Below, in pieces: positions 39,475 through 51,444 of a DNA stretch of 64,000 nucleotides. The notes beneath the pieces were generated by a model. The model made no database searches, had not been told where the DNA came from, and saw only the letters and a list, made by a program, of their open reading frames with translations. Positions within the stretch are counted from its first letter, which is position 1. Each line of letters begins with the position of its first letter. Position numbers and translations under genes: made by a program. This DNA comes from Syncephalis fuscata (lineage: Eukaryota > Zoopagomycota > Zoopagomycetes > Zoopagales > Piptocephalidaceae), in the NCBI GenBank assembly GCA_025786725.1, contig JAHLTZ010000012.1:558001-622000 (forward strand), given 5' to 3'.

Positions 39475-40759
39475 CTAGAATTCGACGGGACATGGCGACA
39501 TAAACGTATCCTTCTCAGTTAGGATACACTGCTCGGTAGCGGGTGGCAGATGATCCGATTCATCGTCATCTACCGAGCTGGCCGAACTACAAGACGCTGA
39601 AGAACGGCTGGAGGGCGGTGTACGTGGTATTGCTTGATTATAGCACTTGGGCATTTGGTTTACTGCTGATTCGCTGTTGGCTCGCTTTGTATAGCGACGA
39701 CTGGGCAGCTTTTCAGTGCTAACTGATACACGTGTACGCTTGGACATAACACGGTCTTGGAACTGGTCGCTTGGAGAAAGCGAGCGTCGGTTCGTGCTTG
39801 AGCCACCCAAGCTTTGAGAAGGAGAGGCAGCACGGCCTCGTTCACCACCCCAAAAGTCTACCGCGTCAGGCATTGTATTGGAACGACCAATTAGCGAAAA
39901 GTCTTTACTTTTCAACAACAATTCAGGCGATTTGGATGGCGGCTCAATGTCTTCATCAAACTTGCGCTTAAAGATGAAAGGCCGACATAACGGCTTTGCA
40001 TCATCGTCGTCGTCCGAGAAAGGAGAAGAAGGCAAGATTGGAGACGACTTGGATGCTTGAGTCGATAGCGGGAGTGCAAACTTGGTTGGCTTGTCCAACT
40101 TGTCAGTTGACACGGCTTTATTAGTATTTGAAGTGGTGGATGTATTATAAAAATAATCACGGATACTGTTTAATTGAGACTATATACATTCACAGTGCAT
40201 TAATTAGCACAAGTGACCATACTGTCATTTATTAGCTTACCTTTTTGGGTGCCGGTTTATTAACACTTTTGTTCTTGACACCTTGTGTTGGTTTGCGTAA
40301 CGACAATCTAGCCGGTACCGCAAACACAAAGCTAGTAGACCGAGTATTTTTCTTCTCATCTGCACTACTTTCAATCGATGCATTTTCACTTGAATTGCTT
40401 TCGGCCGAAGCTGGTGGTGCATCAGGCTGTTGAGCGATACCTTTCTCTTTATCAGCCAATGGCGATGTTTGATTTGCCTTTAGCAAAGTAGCCGCACATT
40501 CCTTGTTGTCGGGCGATGCAACCAGATTGGACGATGGTTCTGGCGCTTTGGCTGCTGTTACCGGTTTGCGGACTGAAGGGACCAGCGGTGAGGACGTGAA
40601 TACGTTGGCCATATCATTCTTCAACGCTCGAAGCGTCTGTTGCACGACGGGAAATGTCTTTTTCTTCAGTATATTTGGTAGCGGAATCAGCATCTTACGA
40701 CTCGGCGTCAAGCAAGACAAGCGTTGCTGCGGCTTCTTCTTCTTTGTCCAAGGGAACAT
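39475..40759 (-). CDS. Ser/Pro-rich protein with 14-3-3-type motif, function unknown
   Basis: Two exons starting MFPWTKKKKPQQRLSCLTPS (ATG 40759). The intron lies between about 40240 and 40175, and the second exon runs to the stop at 39475. About 400 residues, low complexity, rich in Ser, Pro, Lys and Glu. Recognisable short motifs: IGRSNTMPDA fits the mode-1 14-3-3 site RSx[S/T]xP, an acidic run FSDDDDDAK precedes KPLCRPFIFKRKFDED, and several SP/TP sites could be CDK targets. No folded domain seen, so this looks like a disordered regulatory protein. The annotated end CPVEF may be artificial: a -1 shift would extend the protein with MSRRILAAAGMRRLGETMPL into the downstream region. No function is assigned. 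Confidence 0.6.
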
Positions 40760-42056
40760 TGTTTAATGTAGACTAGTCTTAAATGGATGTGAGACACTAA
40801 TAAACCGCAGGGGTATAGATTTACAGGGGTGGCGTATTAATAAAGTTGAATTTTGTAATATGGCGACACCGCCACATACTACTTACGAAGAGAGTAACAA
40901 TAGTGGCATAGTTTGTATATGCCTGATAGTTCAACCGAAAGCAACAGATAGCAGTTGAATACAAATATTCTGAACAGCGCTTAAAACAAATCAACCAAAA
41001 GATCGACAAACAAGCTGACCAATGGTCTATTAATACACAAGCAAGATCAGTAGCTTGTGGCAGGACCGGATGTCAATAGACGAAGGCGACACTGCTTTAA
41101 ACTCCAAGTACGTTATAGTATATGCCTCTAGTACTGAAGCACGTTGGTAACAACAACACAACAACCAAGCACTGTTGTGATGAGCAGACTGAAAAGAAGG
41201 AACGCTTGGAGTAAAAGATAGAACTGGTGTGGAAAGACAACTACTTAAGTAGATTAATCAAAGTAGACTCGTGATTCGTATTGGCACCAACCAATTTCAC
41301 TATTCAGGTCGTACCAATATATACCAATGGCCACAACAAGTATCTAAAAATATACTGCGTTCAATATGCAAATGGAACAGCGATAGAAGTCAATAGCTTC
41401 TACTTGGTATGCATCTAACGTCGATATCAACGCGTTGACATGCCTTTACCAAATGTAAACAAAGAACTAAACGTAGTCCGATTTCTTAATTAAAAGTCAA
41501 TTCTGGTTTGATTCAATCATTTCCATAATAGGCAATGCTTCATTTAACAATCGTCATTTTACCTATGCTTTACTGTACTGCCTTAATTCTTCACTTGCTA
41601 TTCCAACATTAGTAAAGGTATTTATTATAGTTACCTGCAACTCAGGCACAATTATTATGACGCGTAATATAATGAATAATATTTAATAAATAAAGCTTTA
41701 TGGTTTGGCCAATACACATAAAGCTATTTATGTATATTATTGTCAACTCAGTAAAATTAGTATTCATATACAAATATTTTTATTATAAAGAGAATAAAGC
41801 AGCATTAGCAATCAAATGTAAAAAAGCAGCACTTTATGCTTTTACGTATATTTAATGGTGATGTGCTAGTAGACTATAGCGTAAACCAACTGAATCAACT
41901 AATTTATCAAATAAATATGCTTGTAGCTTATTTTTAATATAGCGTCGTGTATCATATGCAAATTACACGGCTATACTTGGTATTTTAAACATTATACCGG
42001 CAATTGAGCAGGATGAAGCCATGATGCTGATCGGCATCGATTGGTTGGCACTATGC
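40760..42056. other. Intergenic region with an unexplained open stretch
   Basis: Mostly non-coding. On the + strand a 49-codon open stretch at 40930-41079, preceded by a possible TAG acceptor, reads YKYSEQRLKQINQKIDKQAD near its start and ends ACGRTGCQ. It looks compositionally like coding sequence, but no start exon can be joined convincingly (a candidate ATG at 40859 is in another frame). The rest, 41080-42056, shows nothing recognisable. Confidence 0.35.
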
Positions 42057-44248
42057 TCATTGCAGTACTTTGCTTCTCGGTTTCAATAGCATAATCTTGT
42101 TGCTGTTTATTATGAATATCGTCACGACCACCACTTTGACTAGATGCACCGCACGACAATGCTCAATTTGCAGCGTAACATGTCGAATCTGAAAGCGAGT
42201 ATCAAGTTGATGTTGTGCTTCTTTTAAGATTGTAGCATCAGCGGCAATATTATTTGTCGCAGATTCCAAATGAGCCATCAGTGCAATCTAATAATAATAA
42301 TAATTAATAAACAACTTTATGTTCATGGTTGTAAACTATTACCTTATCGGCTGTAATACTCCATACTAAATAAATAAACAGGGCTGATAAGTAAATGATT
42401 ATAGTTAATTTGCATTATTACCATGTAGATTATGTACACTTTGTACACCATGAACTGCCAGTAGTGCTTGTTCAACCTGGTCGAGGTCAATCTCATGTGG
42501 TACCGCTATTACTATATTGTTACTTCTTTTGCTTGAATATTACTGCATGACCTACCTTCCATTAAAACGTATAAAGTTTCACGGAATATGCCAATCGTAG
42601 TAAATATAACAATAACTGAAAAGAAAAGTGTGCAAATCGGATCAATGAATGTGTGTTCTGGATGAAGAGTAATCCAAAGCGATGAAATGACTACACCAAG
42701 CGACGAAAGCATATCTCCCAGAGCATGAAGCCATGCTGCCCGAATATTAATATTCATCTGCTATTGTTTAAATAATTAGTACATTTTAAAACATTTTATA
42801 TTTACCTTTTCTTTATTATTATCAGACGAATCATGATGATGTCCATGATCGTGATGATGTCCGTGTCCATGGCTATGGCTATGACCATGACTATGACTAT
42901 GACCATGACTATGGTGACCATGACTATGGCTGTGACCATGACTATGGCTGTGACCATGGCTATGGCTGTGACTATGGCTATGAAAGCCATGATGTTCATG
43001 ACCTAAAGAATACGCCATACTTTCAATTTTATCAGTGCTAGTATTATTATACAACTTATTATTTACTTACATAAGGTTAACAAAAAATCCAAGCACAGCA
43101 ATTGATAGCATTGCCACTCCATCAATAGGCTGAGGATTACGCAGTCGATCAATCGCATTAATCACCAGCAGCAATGTAAGGAACCATAGGAAGAAAATGG
43201 AAATAAGTACGCCTACAATCTCGGCTCTATGATAACCAAATGAGTAACCTAATATATTGATGAGTATTTGGCAGAAATATCTTATAGCTATCATTATACT
43301 AAAGTAACTCACGTTTAGAAGCGGGACGTTGTGCAATATGAATAGCAAATAAAGAAATGGCAAATCCGGCAATATCTAGAATATTATGATAATTAGTATA
43401 TTTCTACTAGTCTATTCAAGCTACTCATTCATCGATAAGCTATATTTACCTGAAAGTAAGTGAAATGCATCACTCATAAGTGCTAATGATCCAGCAATAA
43501 GGCCACCAATAATCTCAATTACGAAAAAAGCGAAGCACATTATAATAACCCGTTGTAATCGTTTCTTATTTCGATCACCTTCTTCCAAACGAGAGCGAAT
43601 ACGATGCTGACGCGCCATTGCTGCATCTTCATCATCATCGCTGTCCTCATTTTCTGCTTCAGACAGTCTTAATGAGTCGATTTGACTACAACAGCTTTCA
43701 CGTGCTACTGAATTCATACGTGATCGATTTGGTGTACGTGATTTGTTGATTAACGGCACATCTACTGCCTCTGCATTATGATGACTACCATTACCACCAC
43801 CATTACCATCATTAATATGAAGACCCCTTTCATCTTCATCATCCTCGTTTGATAATCGTAAATGATTATTATTCCTACTATGATATGCCAATGATTGTAA
43901 TGGAATATCTACGAGTGGATGATGCGGATGACGGTCGCCCGTATCAGAACGAATAGAGCCCAGCGAAAAAGTTCTGGCTCGAACAATATCGATACTTTGC
44001 GGGAGTATAGCAGGCGTCGATATTGCTGTTGAGACTGATGTGTATTCTTTTTCACAGGAAATACGGCTTGCATTAAGTAGTGTGGTAGCTGTTTCTTGAT
44101 TTTGGCCAATGTTACCACTATCCGACTTGTTGCTGTCTGTTTTCAAAGAGTGTTTATGCGAGCCAGCCCGTCGGCTGTCGGAAACTGAGCCAAGTAGCTC
44201 ATGAGCGGCCACTGTTGCTGTTGTTGCTGTTTCAGTAAATAGTGTCAT
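42057..44248 (-). CDS. Cation diffusion facilitator zinc transporter (Zrc1/ZnT type) with long His-rich loop
   Basis: Exports Zn2+ from the cytosol, usually into vacuole or secretory organelles, in exchange for protons. I choose the ATG at 44248 (MTLFTETATTATVAAHELLG); the frame is open further upstream without an ATG. A 240-residue hydrophilic N-terminus precedes the six-helix core. TM1/2: RVIIMCFAFFVIEIIGGLIA and SLALMSDAFHLLSD, with the Zn-site HxxxD. TM3/4: YSFGYHRAEIVGVLISIFFL. The loop between TM4 and TM5 is a long run of His-Ser/Gly repeats (HGHSHSHGHSHSHG type, about 43000-42830). TM5: AAWLHALGDMLSSLGVVISS, the second HxxxD, then DPICTLFFSVIVIFTTIGIF. The C-terminal cytoplasmic domain contains VQSVHNLHVWSITADKIALM. 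The end is doubtful: after TLQIEHC a -1 shift would give a hydrophilic tail to a TAA at about 41991. About seven exons. Confidence 0.9.
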
Positions 44249-44700
44249 ATCTAGCACTTTAATAGTTATAACTAAAAGTATAACTACAATAGTAATGGCC
44301 AACTAAGTATAAAAAAAAGGATAGCAATAGCTAACGAAAAAACTGTGACAATTGAGCTGAAAGCGATTTCTAAATATGTTTAAAACACCGAAAAGGCCTA
44401 AGGCTCGGCAAATATCTGGGTTGACTATTATGTACTAGTGCAGTACCTACACAAAAATCACAAGAACGTAAACCACAATAATAATGAATTTGTATAATGC
44501 TATTAGTTTGCCGTAATAACAACTTGTTTTTTAATGTAAATTGACTTTTATCTGTTGCCATTCATTCTTACTACACTTACTGCTTTACTATGTATTCTAT
44601 GGTAATGTCATTTAGTATTAAATAACATCTATCTAATACATTTATTATTTTACTGACAAATGTTTTATAGTAATAATTTAGTTTTGAAAACCAAATCACT
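44249..44700. other. Upstream region of the zinc transporter gene
   Basis: Promoter side of the CDF gene. An open minus-strand stretch at 44561-44370 has no likeness to a known protein. Nothing else recognised before repeat copy B. Confidence 0.4.
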
Positions 44701-44719
44701 TTTATTTTTAGTGTATTTA

Positions 44720-45270
44720 TTCTTTTACTATTAATCTGTTCTATGATGTACTGATATGTTGGGTAGATTGACTTTTATTATTTACACTCCATTTATTAAT
44801 CAATTAAACTCGGCTGTTTATAAATATTGACTGACAGGCTCACAGCTCGCAATCTACGTCATCACATTTCTCTTTCTCTTTCTTTACACTTGACAGCATA
44901 TATTTATAGTATACTTGTACACTTCATATATACTAACTAGATAGTGTTAGTAGTTGAATGACTACTAGTTGAGTGCAAATACCTTCTACACTATGTCCTT
45001 GCAGTGCTCTTTTGTAATCTGACCTTTGTTTGTTAACTACTTTCATCACTTTGATCGTTGATATTGGCATTGTTATTAATATAGCGTATTTCTGACTTCG
45101 TTTATGTTATACTGAATATATGCTGTGGAATTCTATTGTATGTTTCTTTTTATTGTGGATTGCAATTACAAGTCATCTGACAACAGCTTTTGCAAATATG
45201 GCGAGTCAATCGTACACCGACTTTAGCAATATATAGTCATTAAAGTTACTATGCATAATTACTATACACA
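44720..45270 (+). repeat. Dispersed repeat, copy B
   Basis: Copy of the same repeat as at 1-720, same orientation. The left part shares CTATTAATCTGTTCTAT and TTTACACTCCATTTATTAA with copy C. The block TTTATAAATATTGACTGACA starts at 44817, the anchor CAATCTACGTCA is at 44850-44861, and the pyrimidine-rich stretch follows. The middle (GACTACTAGTTGAGT) is closest to copy A. Similarity fades after about 45250. No ORF. Confidence 0.75.
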
Positions 45271-45714
45271 TAAATAACAACAATAAAATATATTGTATAA
45301 TCACCACACTTATAATATCTATTCTATCTACCATAATAATGCCACCATCATATATTTCTATTTTTTTAATTGAGCTTTATCCATCTATTATCATATATGT
45401 CAGTACATTAGCTACTGATTGCACATCATTAATCAAAGCCGTTTATTTATTGCTGGCTGTTTTATTGTAAATATCAATTTATTCAATGCCATGTATATTA
45501 TAACTGCATCACTGACATTCATATGCTTTTACTGTTATATTGTTTTATATTTTAATGCTATATCATTTAGCATGCAATGGGTTTTCTTTAGTATTAATGT
45601 GTAGGCTTTCATTTGCTTGACTCTTTAATCGCTACTTTTTGATATAATTGTCGCTGTTGCTTTACTATATAAAATATAAAAACAGTTTTTTATACGTAGC
45701 AAGCTATTATCGTT
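45271..45714. other. AT-rich intergenic DNA
   Basis: No gene, repeat or RNA recognised. A 61-codon open frame here is composed mainly of AT-rich codons (Ile, Phe, Asn) and looks like chance. Confidence 0.4.
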
Positions 45715-46096
45715 GATACTAACAAAGCTAACTTTATTTCTGGACACGGCCTGGATACAAGCGGATATTCAGGATAGTGTAATACTCGTTTGCCAACAGG
45801 CAGTAGCTATGTATGTTATAGTATCAATTTAGGCTGACAGAGTGTCAATGAAGTAGAGGATTGGAATAATGGTATCTCCAAATATCCTGCTATTCCTGAG
45901 TCTGGCAAAGCAACTGATATTAAAGAAACTGCCAAAGCCAATGTGGTGCTGTATATGAATAGCAATCAAAAGAGTATTGGATTAAAAACTGTAAAAAATA
46001 AATGCGACAGTTGATTGGTCATTGCTGTATTGTATAATACCGACGATTATATTTACATAGCCAATCTTACTAACGATGAAATTATTAATATTTAAA
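45715..46096 (+). pseudogene. Decayed coding relic, family unknown
   Basis: A single frame reads as protein-like sequence for about 127 codons, broken by only three stops: DTNKANFISGHGLDTSGYSG, stop, then RLPTGSSYVCYSINLG, stop, then SVNEVEDWNNGISKYPAIPE and TAKANVVLYMNSNQKSIGLK, stop, then LVIAVLYNTDDYIYIANLTN. Composition (D, E, G, K, N mixed with hydrophobics) and the even spacing of stops differ from random AT-rich sequence. No recognised family. It lies between repeat copy B and a long hairpin. Confidence 0.45.
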
Positions 46097-46548
46097 TGTC
46101 AATCAAATGTAATTATGCACATAACAATTAATCGAATATAATTAATAAATCATATGTTTATTATGGATTTTTGCATGGCTGAATAAACACAGCTAAATGC
46201 AAAATGCCGATAATATAATAATGTCATTAATTAAGAGTTGAATAGACTGGAGCATTGGTTGGACTCGATATGTGAATGAACTGGACTGCAGCTGACAAAT
46301 GATCTTGTTTTTGCTGGATATATACCTAAAGTGTATTGGGCTGCCATTCTAGTAACACTGACAATGCTAATGCCTTTAAAGCATCAGTTATGCTATTTAA
46401 TAAATAATATGTTGAATGCCATATAATTAGTACAATATTAAATAAATATAAAATGTTACTTACAAACTATTAATATAAGCTATTAAAAGCACACAAAACA
46501 GAATTAAAGGCGTCTACAATCAGTGTAAATCAAACAAAGCAAAAACAC

Positions 46549-46580
46549 TTATCAACAGCTACAATGGTAGCTGTTGATAA
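46549..46580. repeat. Perfect 14-bp inverted repeat with 4-nt loop
   Basis: TTATCAACAGCTAC at 46549-46562 pairs perfectly with GTAGCTGTTGATAA at 46567-46580 across the loop AATG. It lies in non-coding DNA with no neighbouring gene within 1 kb. It could be a structured transcript, a relic of a transposon end or a chance palindrome. Confidence 0.75.
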
Positions 46581-47628
46581 CAGCAATAATGAATAAACAT
46601 TGCCTGTCAATGATTTATCGTTTATCGGTAATTTCAGCACTGTTCAATGGTTTTACGTTTGTCATCGACGTCGACAAACTAATTGTAATTTTATGGCAGG
46701 TTAATTCAAAAAAGGATATGTCAAGTGCCAGTCGATAAACACACTCGATTGAAGCTGGTTAGCGTAAACCCCTGTATGCATTAGTACAGGAAATATGTGG
46801 ATCAAAAGCTTGGTTAATTTGACATGACACTTTTAGCAAAAAAAAGAATGTATCAGCAAAGGTTAGGTTGGAAAGAATCAACTATTTCAGCATCATACTT
46901 ATTTGTTAGAAAAACCAAAAACCACTTTATCTATGAAGCACATAGATTTGTTGTGCAGAAGAAGAATCAAATCGTTTGGCTATTGTGTATCACGTACTGC
47001 TACTGGTCGAGCTTGGGCAAACGATAGTGGATTATATGAATTATATATGTTCTGAATAAATTGGTTTATTTGCAAGAATTTAATAAATACTATTAAATAC
47101 TAATATTAAATAGTTAGACCATATGGATTAATAAAATATCGAACAACCACTTGGCTATAATAAGCATGAATGCAGTGTTAGCATAATAGTACTAGCCATG
47201 GTATCTGTAACTATCAAACCTACAGCGCAATTATATCTATTTTATCGTCATCATTATAGTCTAATTGTTTCAAAAGCTGCCATTTCCAATATTCAAGATG
47301 GTAATGATGATGATTAAATAAAATGGATACATTTTTATTTATCCAAATAATTTAAAAAAGCAACATATTCATTTAATAATACGAATAGTAGACACCAAGA
47401 TATTACATAGGAATTCGCTGGTGATGCAAGTATAGGAATATAATGTGTAAATAAACAAAAATGCAATGTAGTACTGGTGTAGAAAGGAAGAATAGGAAAG
47501 AAGAATAGGAAAGAACAAGTAGCAATAGTCATCATAAGACGGCGTGGTTCGTTCTGCACGTCAATTGAAGAAATATCCACGAGTATAGACGTGGTGGCAG
47601 ATTGCCTCATCAATTTTATATTGTTGTT
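46581..47628. other. Intergenic, possible further coding decay
   Basis: An open frame at 46824-47027 and shorter neighbouring stretches have a moderately coding-like composition but no recognisable family, and may belong to the same decayed material as the relic at 45.7 kb. The last 300 bases are the 3' flank of the RhoGEF gene. Confidence 0.35.
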
Positions 47629-50321
47629 TTACGAAGATGGTACGTGACCAGTACGAACGGCACCGTGTCGTATAAGCACTTCTTGTATATTGTGAATCCA
47701 TTTACGTTTTTCGGGATTTTCATTTTCACAACAAAACACTGTTTCGTTACCGGCACCGCTTACAACACGGAAGCATGTGTGTAGAAGGAAGTGTCGGCCA
47801 GATCGGTAACAAATGCTTCCAATAGCATTACTTGACCCTGAAATTAAAAGTGTCAATTATAATTATCTAAATGGTAATTTTAAGTTTGCTTACCTTATAG
47901 ACATAACGATCAGAACCGGTTTCTCGCGACCAAACAATCCGATCGTCTAGTAGCATAACAAAATACTCGCACAAATCAGGATTGTCGTCTGTCATAGTAA
48001 ACTGTTGGAGTTTTCCAGCATAGATCAGCTGATGCTTTCCATTGGTCCATCGTGGTAAACCAACAATGGTTTTCTCCAAATCGTGTAGTCGTAAGCGACT
48101 TTCCGTTGTAGCCACACTATAATTATAATAATCAATCAATTAATAATTAGTCAATAAATGTTTTTCTTCTTTAATCATATTAATTACCTGGCTGCAATCA
48201 TTTCTGATGCTCGAGAAAAATCCTTTAATAATCGGGTCATATTCTTATGATCTGGATGCGATGCTGGAGTCAACGCAACTTGTTGGCTAAGATAATTAAA
48301 ATAGCGTCCAATCCGACGAAGTGGCAAGCCAAGATAGGCCTTCAAATTCATTGAATCAAGTGAATTTTCGTCTTGTTGCTTAATAAAGCGACGAAAATCC
48401 TTTGATTGATCTGTAAGCCGCTGTAGAGTGGAGCAAGCATGGGTGAAGTTTTCAACGTAGACTTGGTACTGAGACATTGAAGTCAACTAATAGTAATATT
48501 AATTAATGTTAATTAAATTATTGCTTTATCGTATAATACACTACTTACCAAATGCTTGTAAATATCGCTAAGACAGACTTTGTTATTCCAGTCACGATGA
48601 CTGTACGGCGGATAATAATGTAAGTTATAGCATTATTATTATTATTGTAATACTTACCGGTCCTCCATCATACGCTGTGCTCGTTTGTGGGCCGATAGAA
48701 TTGTCTCAATGTTGCCAAATATTAAGTTAAGATCGACATTATTGATAACAACATTAGCACGGGTCTGTACTGCATCCACTGGACGGCCAACAGTAATTAA
48801 AGGCAGGCTTGTTTGTCGATCTCGTTTTAAAGTGCCTCGCACTGAAAAAAAGCTTTGTCGCACATTTGTTAACAGACCTTGCCGTTGTTTTGATGCAGAA
48901 CGAAGTGGATATAGAAACGATTCGCACAGACGTTTTAGTCCACGCACATAAGAGCGTTCTGTATTAAGCATTTCTTTCAAAGAGGTTAATCGACGTTCTG
49001 ATAGATTTTCTAGATCTTCATCGTCTTCTTCTTGTTCATTGTGTTCATCTTTATGGCCCTTGATTTGGCCATTTACTCCTGTAGATACACTTTTGCTCAT
49101 ACGTTTTGCTCGATTTAAAACCAACGCTTTTTGCTGATCAATAGCAAGTTGATGGAATAAATGATCCAGTATTTCTTCTGACGGTTCACTAATAGACTTT
49201 GAGCTGCGATCGCTGCCCGATGTGTCGGCAACGAGGCTTGCTCGAACGTTAAATGCATGCATTTCCTTGTCTAGTGACTGGAGTAATGATACATCAACAC
49301 TTGAATCATATGGTGGTGGTGATGTTGGCTTTTCTGGTAATGGTACACCAGGCATTGGCCAACTAATGCTTACTAGATGATCAACATCTAATGGTGAAAT
49401 TAACTCATCATCAGTTGACATGAAAAGAGTCGTATCCTCGGCAAAGTTTGATTTAATCCCATCCACGCTTGTTAGGGATTGGCGCGGTGTAGAAGTAAAG
49501 CTTACACCAGATGAAGAGGCACTGCCTGCTCGAACAGGTAGTGGTGCAGAAAGTGAACGTGCGGTAGGCACCATAGGTATGTGTGGCAGCATGGTCGGTT
49601 GATGATGTGGCTCATCGGTATCAGAATTGCCGCCATCACCGCTGCTAGAATTGCTGCCGTAAGCATCGACAATATCTAGAATATCCTCGTATTCGCCTAC
49701 TTCCATTAAAGGGTCCATACGCTTTTCATTAGATAGTCGCTTATATTGTTGCCAACTATTACGCGGTGGCGGTGGTGGAGGAAGAGTTAACGACGACGAT
49801 AGGCGTATAGTTCGTCGTGGCGTTGTGGGTACTGACTTTGGCTGAGCAACTGGTGTGGGCAGTGACATTGCACGTTCTTGCTTTGGCATTGCTGGTGGTG
49901 TTGTAGGCGGCGGCGGCGGAGCTGGCCGGTGCGGCTGCCGTAAATCGTTCATACGCGCGCTCATAGCCTTGGTAGAGAAAGAATCATAAAAGTCATGCGT
50001 AGTATGACTATGTGTGTGGTGCTGTTGTTGTGGCAATGGAAAATTAAGTGTGTTTGGCGTGTTTGGCATAGAAGAAGAAACTGAAGGCGGTTTCAAAATC
50101 TGAACGGGCAAAGAAGTGATACTGGATTGACTGAGCTGACGGAAACGAGGTAACGGTGATGGTGGTACACGGACACTGCCTGCTGAATTCGGTCGCGGAG
50201 GTAACGGCAGTATTGGTTTAACGATACCAGTAGCAGACGCAGACTGTGTTGATATCAAGGGTTGCCGCGCCAAGTTTAGCTCGTATCTTGACCAAGTAGG
50301 TGAGCCCGAATAGGTACTCAT
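47629..50321 (-). CDS. Dbl-family Rho guanine-nucleotide exchange factor (DH-PH), one apparent frameshift
   Basis: Activates a Rho/Cdc42-type GTPase in cell polarity. Start chosen at MSTYSGSPTWSRYELNLARQ (50321); the open frame extends 67 codons upstream as a hydrophobic stretch that is probably untranslated. The N-terminal 400 residues are Pro/Ser-rich with SH3-ligand-like PAPPPPPTTPPA and LTLPPPPPPRNSW. The DH domain begins RRLTSLKEMLNTERSYVRGL (CR1), continues NLIFGNIETILSAHKRAQRM, then VYVENFTHACSTLQRLTDQ and LPLRRIGRYFNYLSQQVALT (CR3). The PH domain runs WTNGKHQLIYAGKLQQFTM, CEYFVMLLDDRIVWSRETGS, QVMLLEAFVTDLADTSFYTH and, after a -1 shift at about 47766-47780, FRVVSGAGNETVFCCENENP and EKRKWIHNIQEVLIRHGAV. 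About 810 residues. A Boi-like scaffold in the same window belongs to the same pathway, but linkage is not evidence of partnership. Confidence 0.88.
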
Positions 50322-51440
50322 TGCTACAGTCGTTGCTGCGGCAGCAAAAAGAGGAAAAGTGATTACGACAAATGGAACGAGTGAGAGAGTAGGAGCAAAC
50401 AGAAGTAAGCAGTCAAGTACCAGCCTGTGGTGGGGCACTGCTACAAATGCAGCAACAATAAGAGTGGCAACGAGAAAGCCAATGGAATATACGTTTTGGA
50501 ATGAGTAAAGAACAGCGGGCAAAGTGTGTTACAACTACAGCGAGGGAAAGAGTGGCGATGGCATTAACGTTTAGACGGAGTGGCAATGAGAAGTGTGTGC
50601 GGCTCTTGAAACGAGGAATAGTATGGCCGTCGGCCACATAAATTGTTGCTGAAAGGAAGGATGTGCAATAATGGCCCGTTTGCTTAGTAGGCATATGAGC
50701 CGATTTGTCCTATGCTCTCACTCTATTCCTGTCCTTTTAGAATTGTGCGCACCGTTGCCCCCACTTGTATTACTTGTTAAATTGCCCAAAACACGTTCTA
50801 CAGAAGATCAACACGTGGAGAAGGATATAGGAAAGGTGCAGTGTGATCATAGCATGATAGCTAAAATCACGTGATGAAGTATTGATAGCTATTTGGTGAT
50901 ATTAATAAGTTTATAGGCGATAGTGGCGATAAGCGTAACTGCTAATGCCAACCATTCTGGCAAATGTATTTAAAAACAAGTATAACGCTGATAAGAATGT
51001 AAGGTAGTGATCATAAAATCGTCATTTTACTGATAAGCATGCAGGTTGATTTGTAATAACTAAAAAAATTACTTTGTGTAATTATTCTGAAGCAATTAAT
51101 TAATTAATTATTCATTATCTTTTATTTCATTGGTATACTGAGTCGCAATAAAAGTTGTTTGCATTTACGCATTAAATACCACCGTAGTTTCATATTCTTG
51201 TATTCACTTGTAGGGCACTTTAAGTTTCAAGACTGTATATTGTTAGAAACTTGGTTTCATTTTAATGCTATCGGCACATTGAGTTGTTCTAGATTACAGA
51301 CACATAGGCTTATTAGCAAAATAAATTATTTGGTTATGCTACATTGTGTTTTTGATAACATTGGTTTTGAGTGTAGACATTAATGACGCTGATGAAGAAG
51401 TAGCTTTAGAAAAAAGAATTAACAGAAATATTACGGGCAT
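50322..51440. other. RhoGEF upstream region
   Basis: Promoter and leader of the RhoGEF gene. ORFs at 50413-50874 on both strands have no domain. From 50880 the DNA is AT-rich with TTAATTAA runs (near 51095) and no recognised gene. Confidence 0.4.
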
Positions 51441-51444
51441 GCAA

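Noticed and set aside
50322-50522. Hydrophobic N-terminal extension of the RhoGEF as a membrane anchor
   Set aside because: The extension is open, but a better start at 50321 gives an ordinary RhoGEF; the hydrophobic stretch looks like translated 5' UTR.
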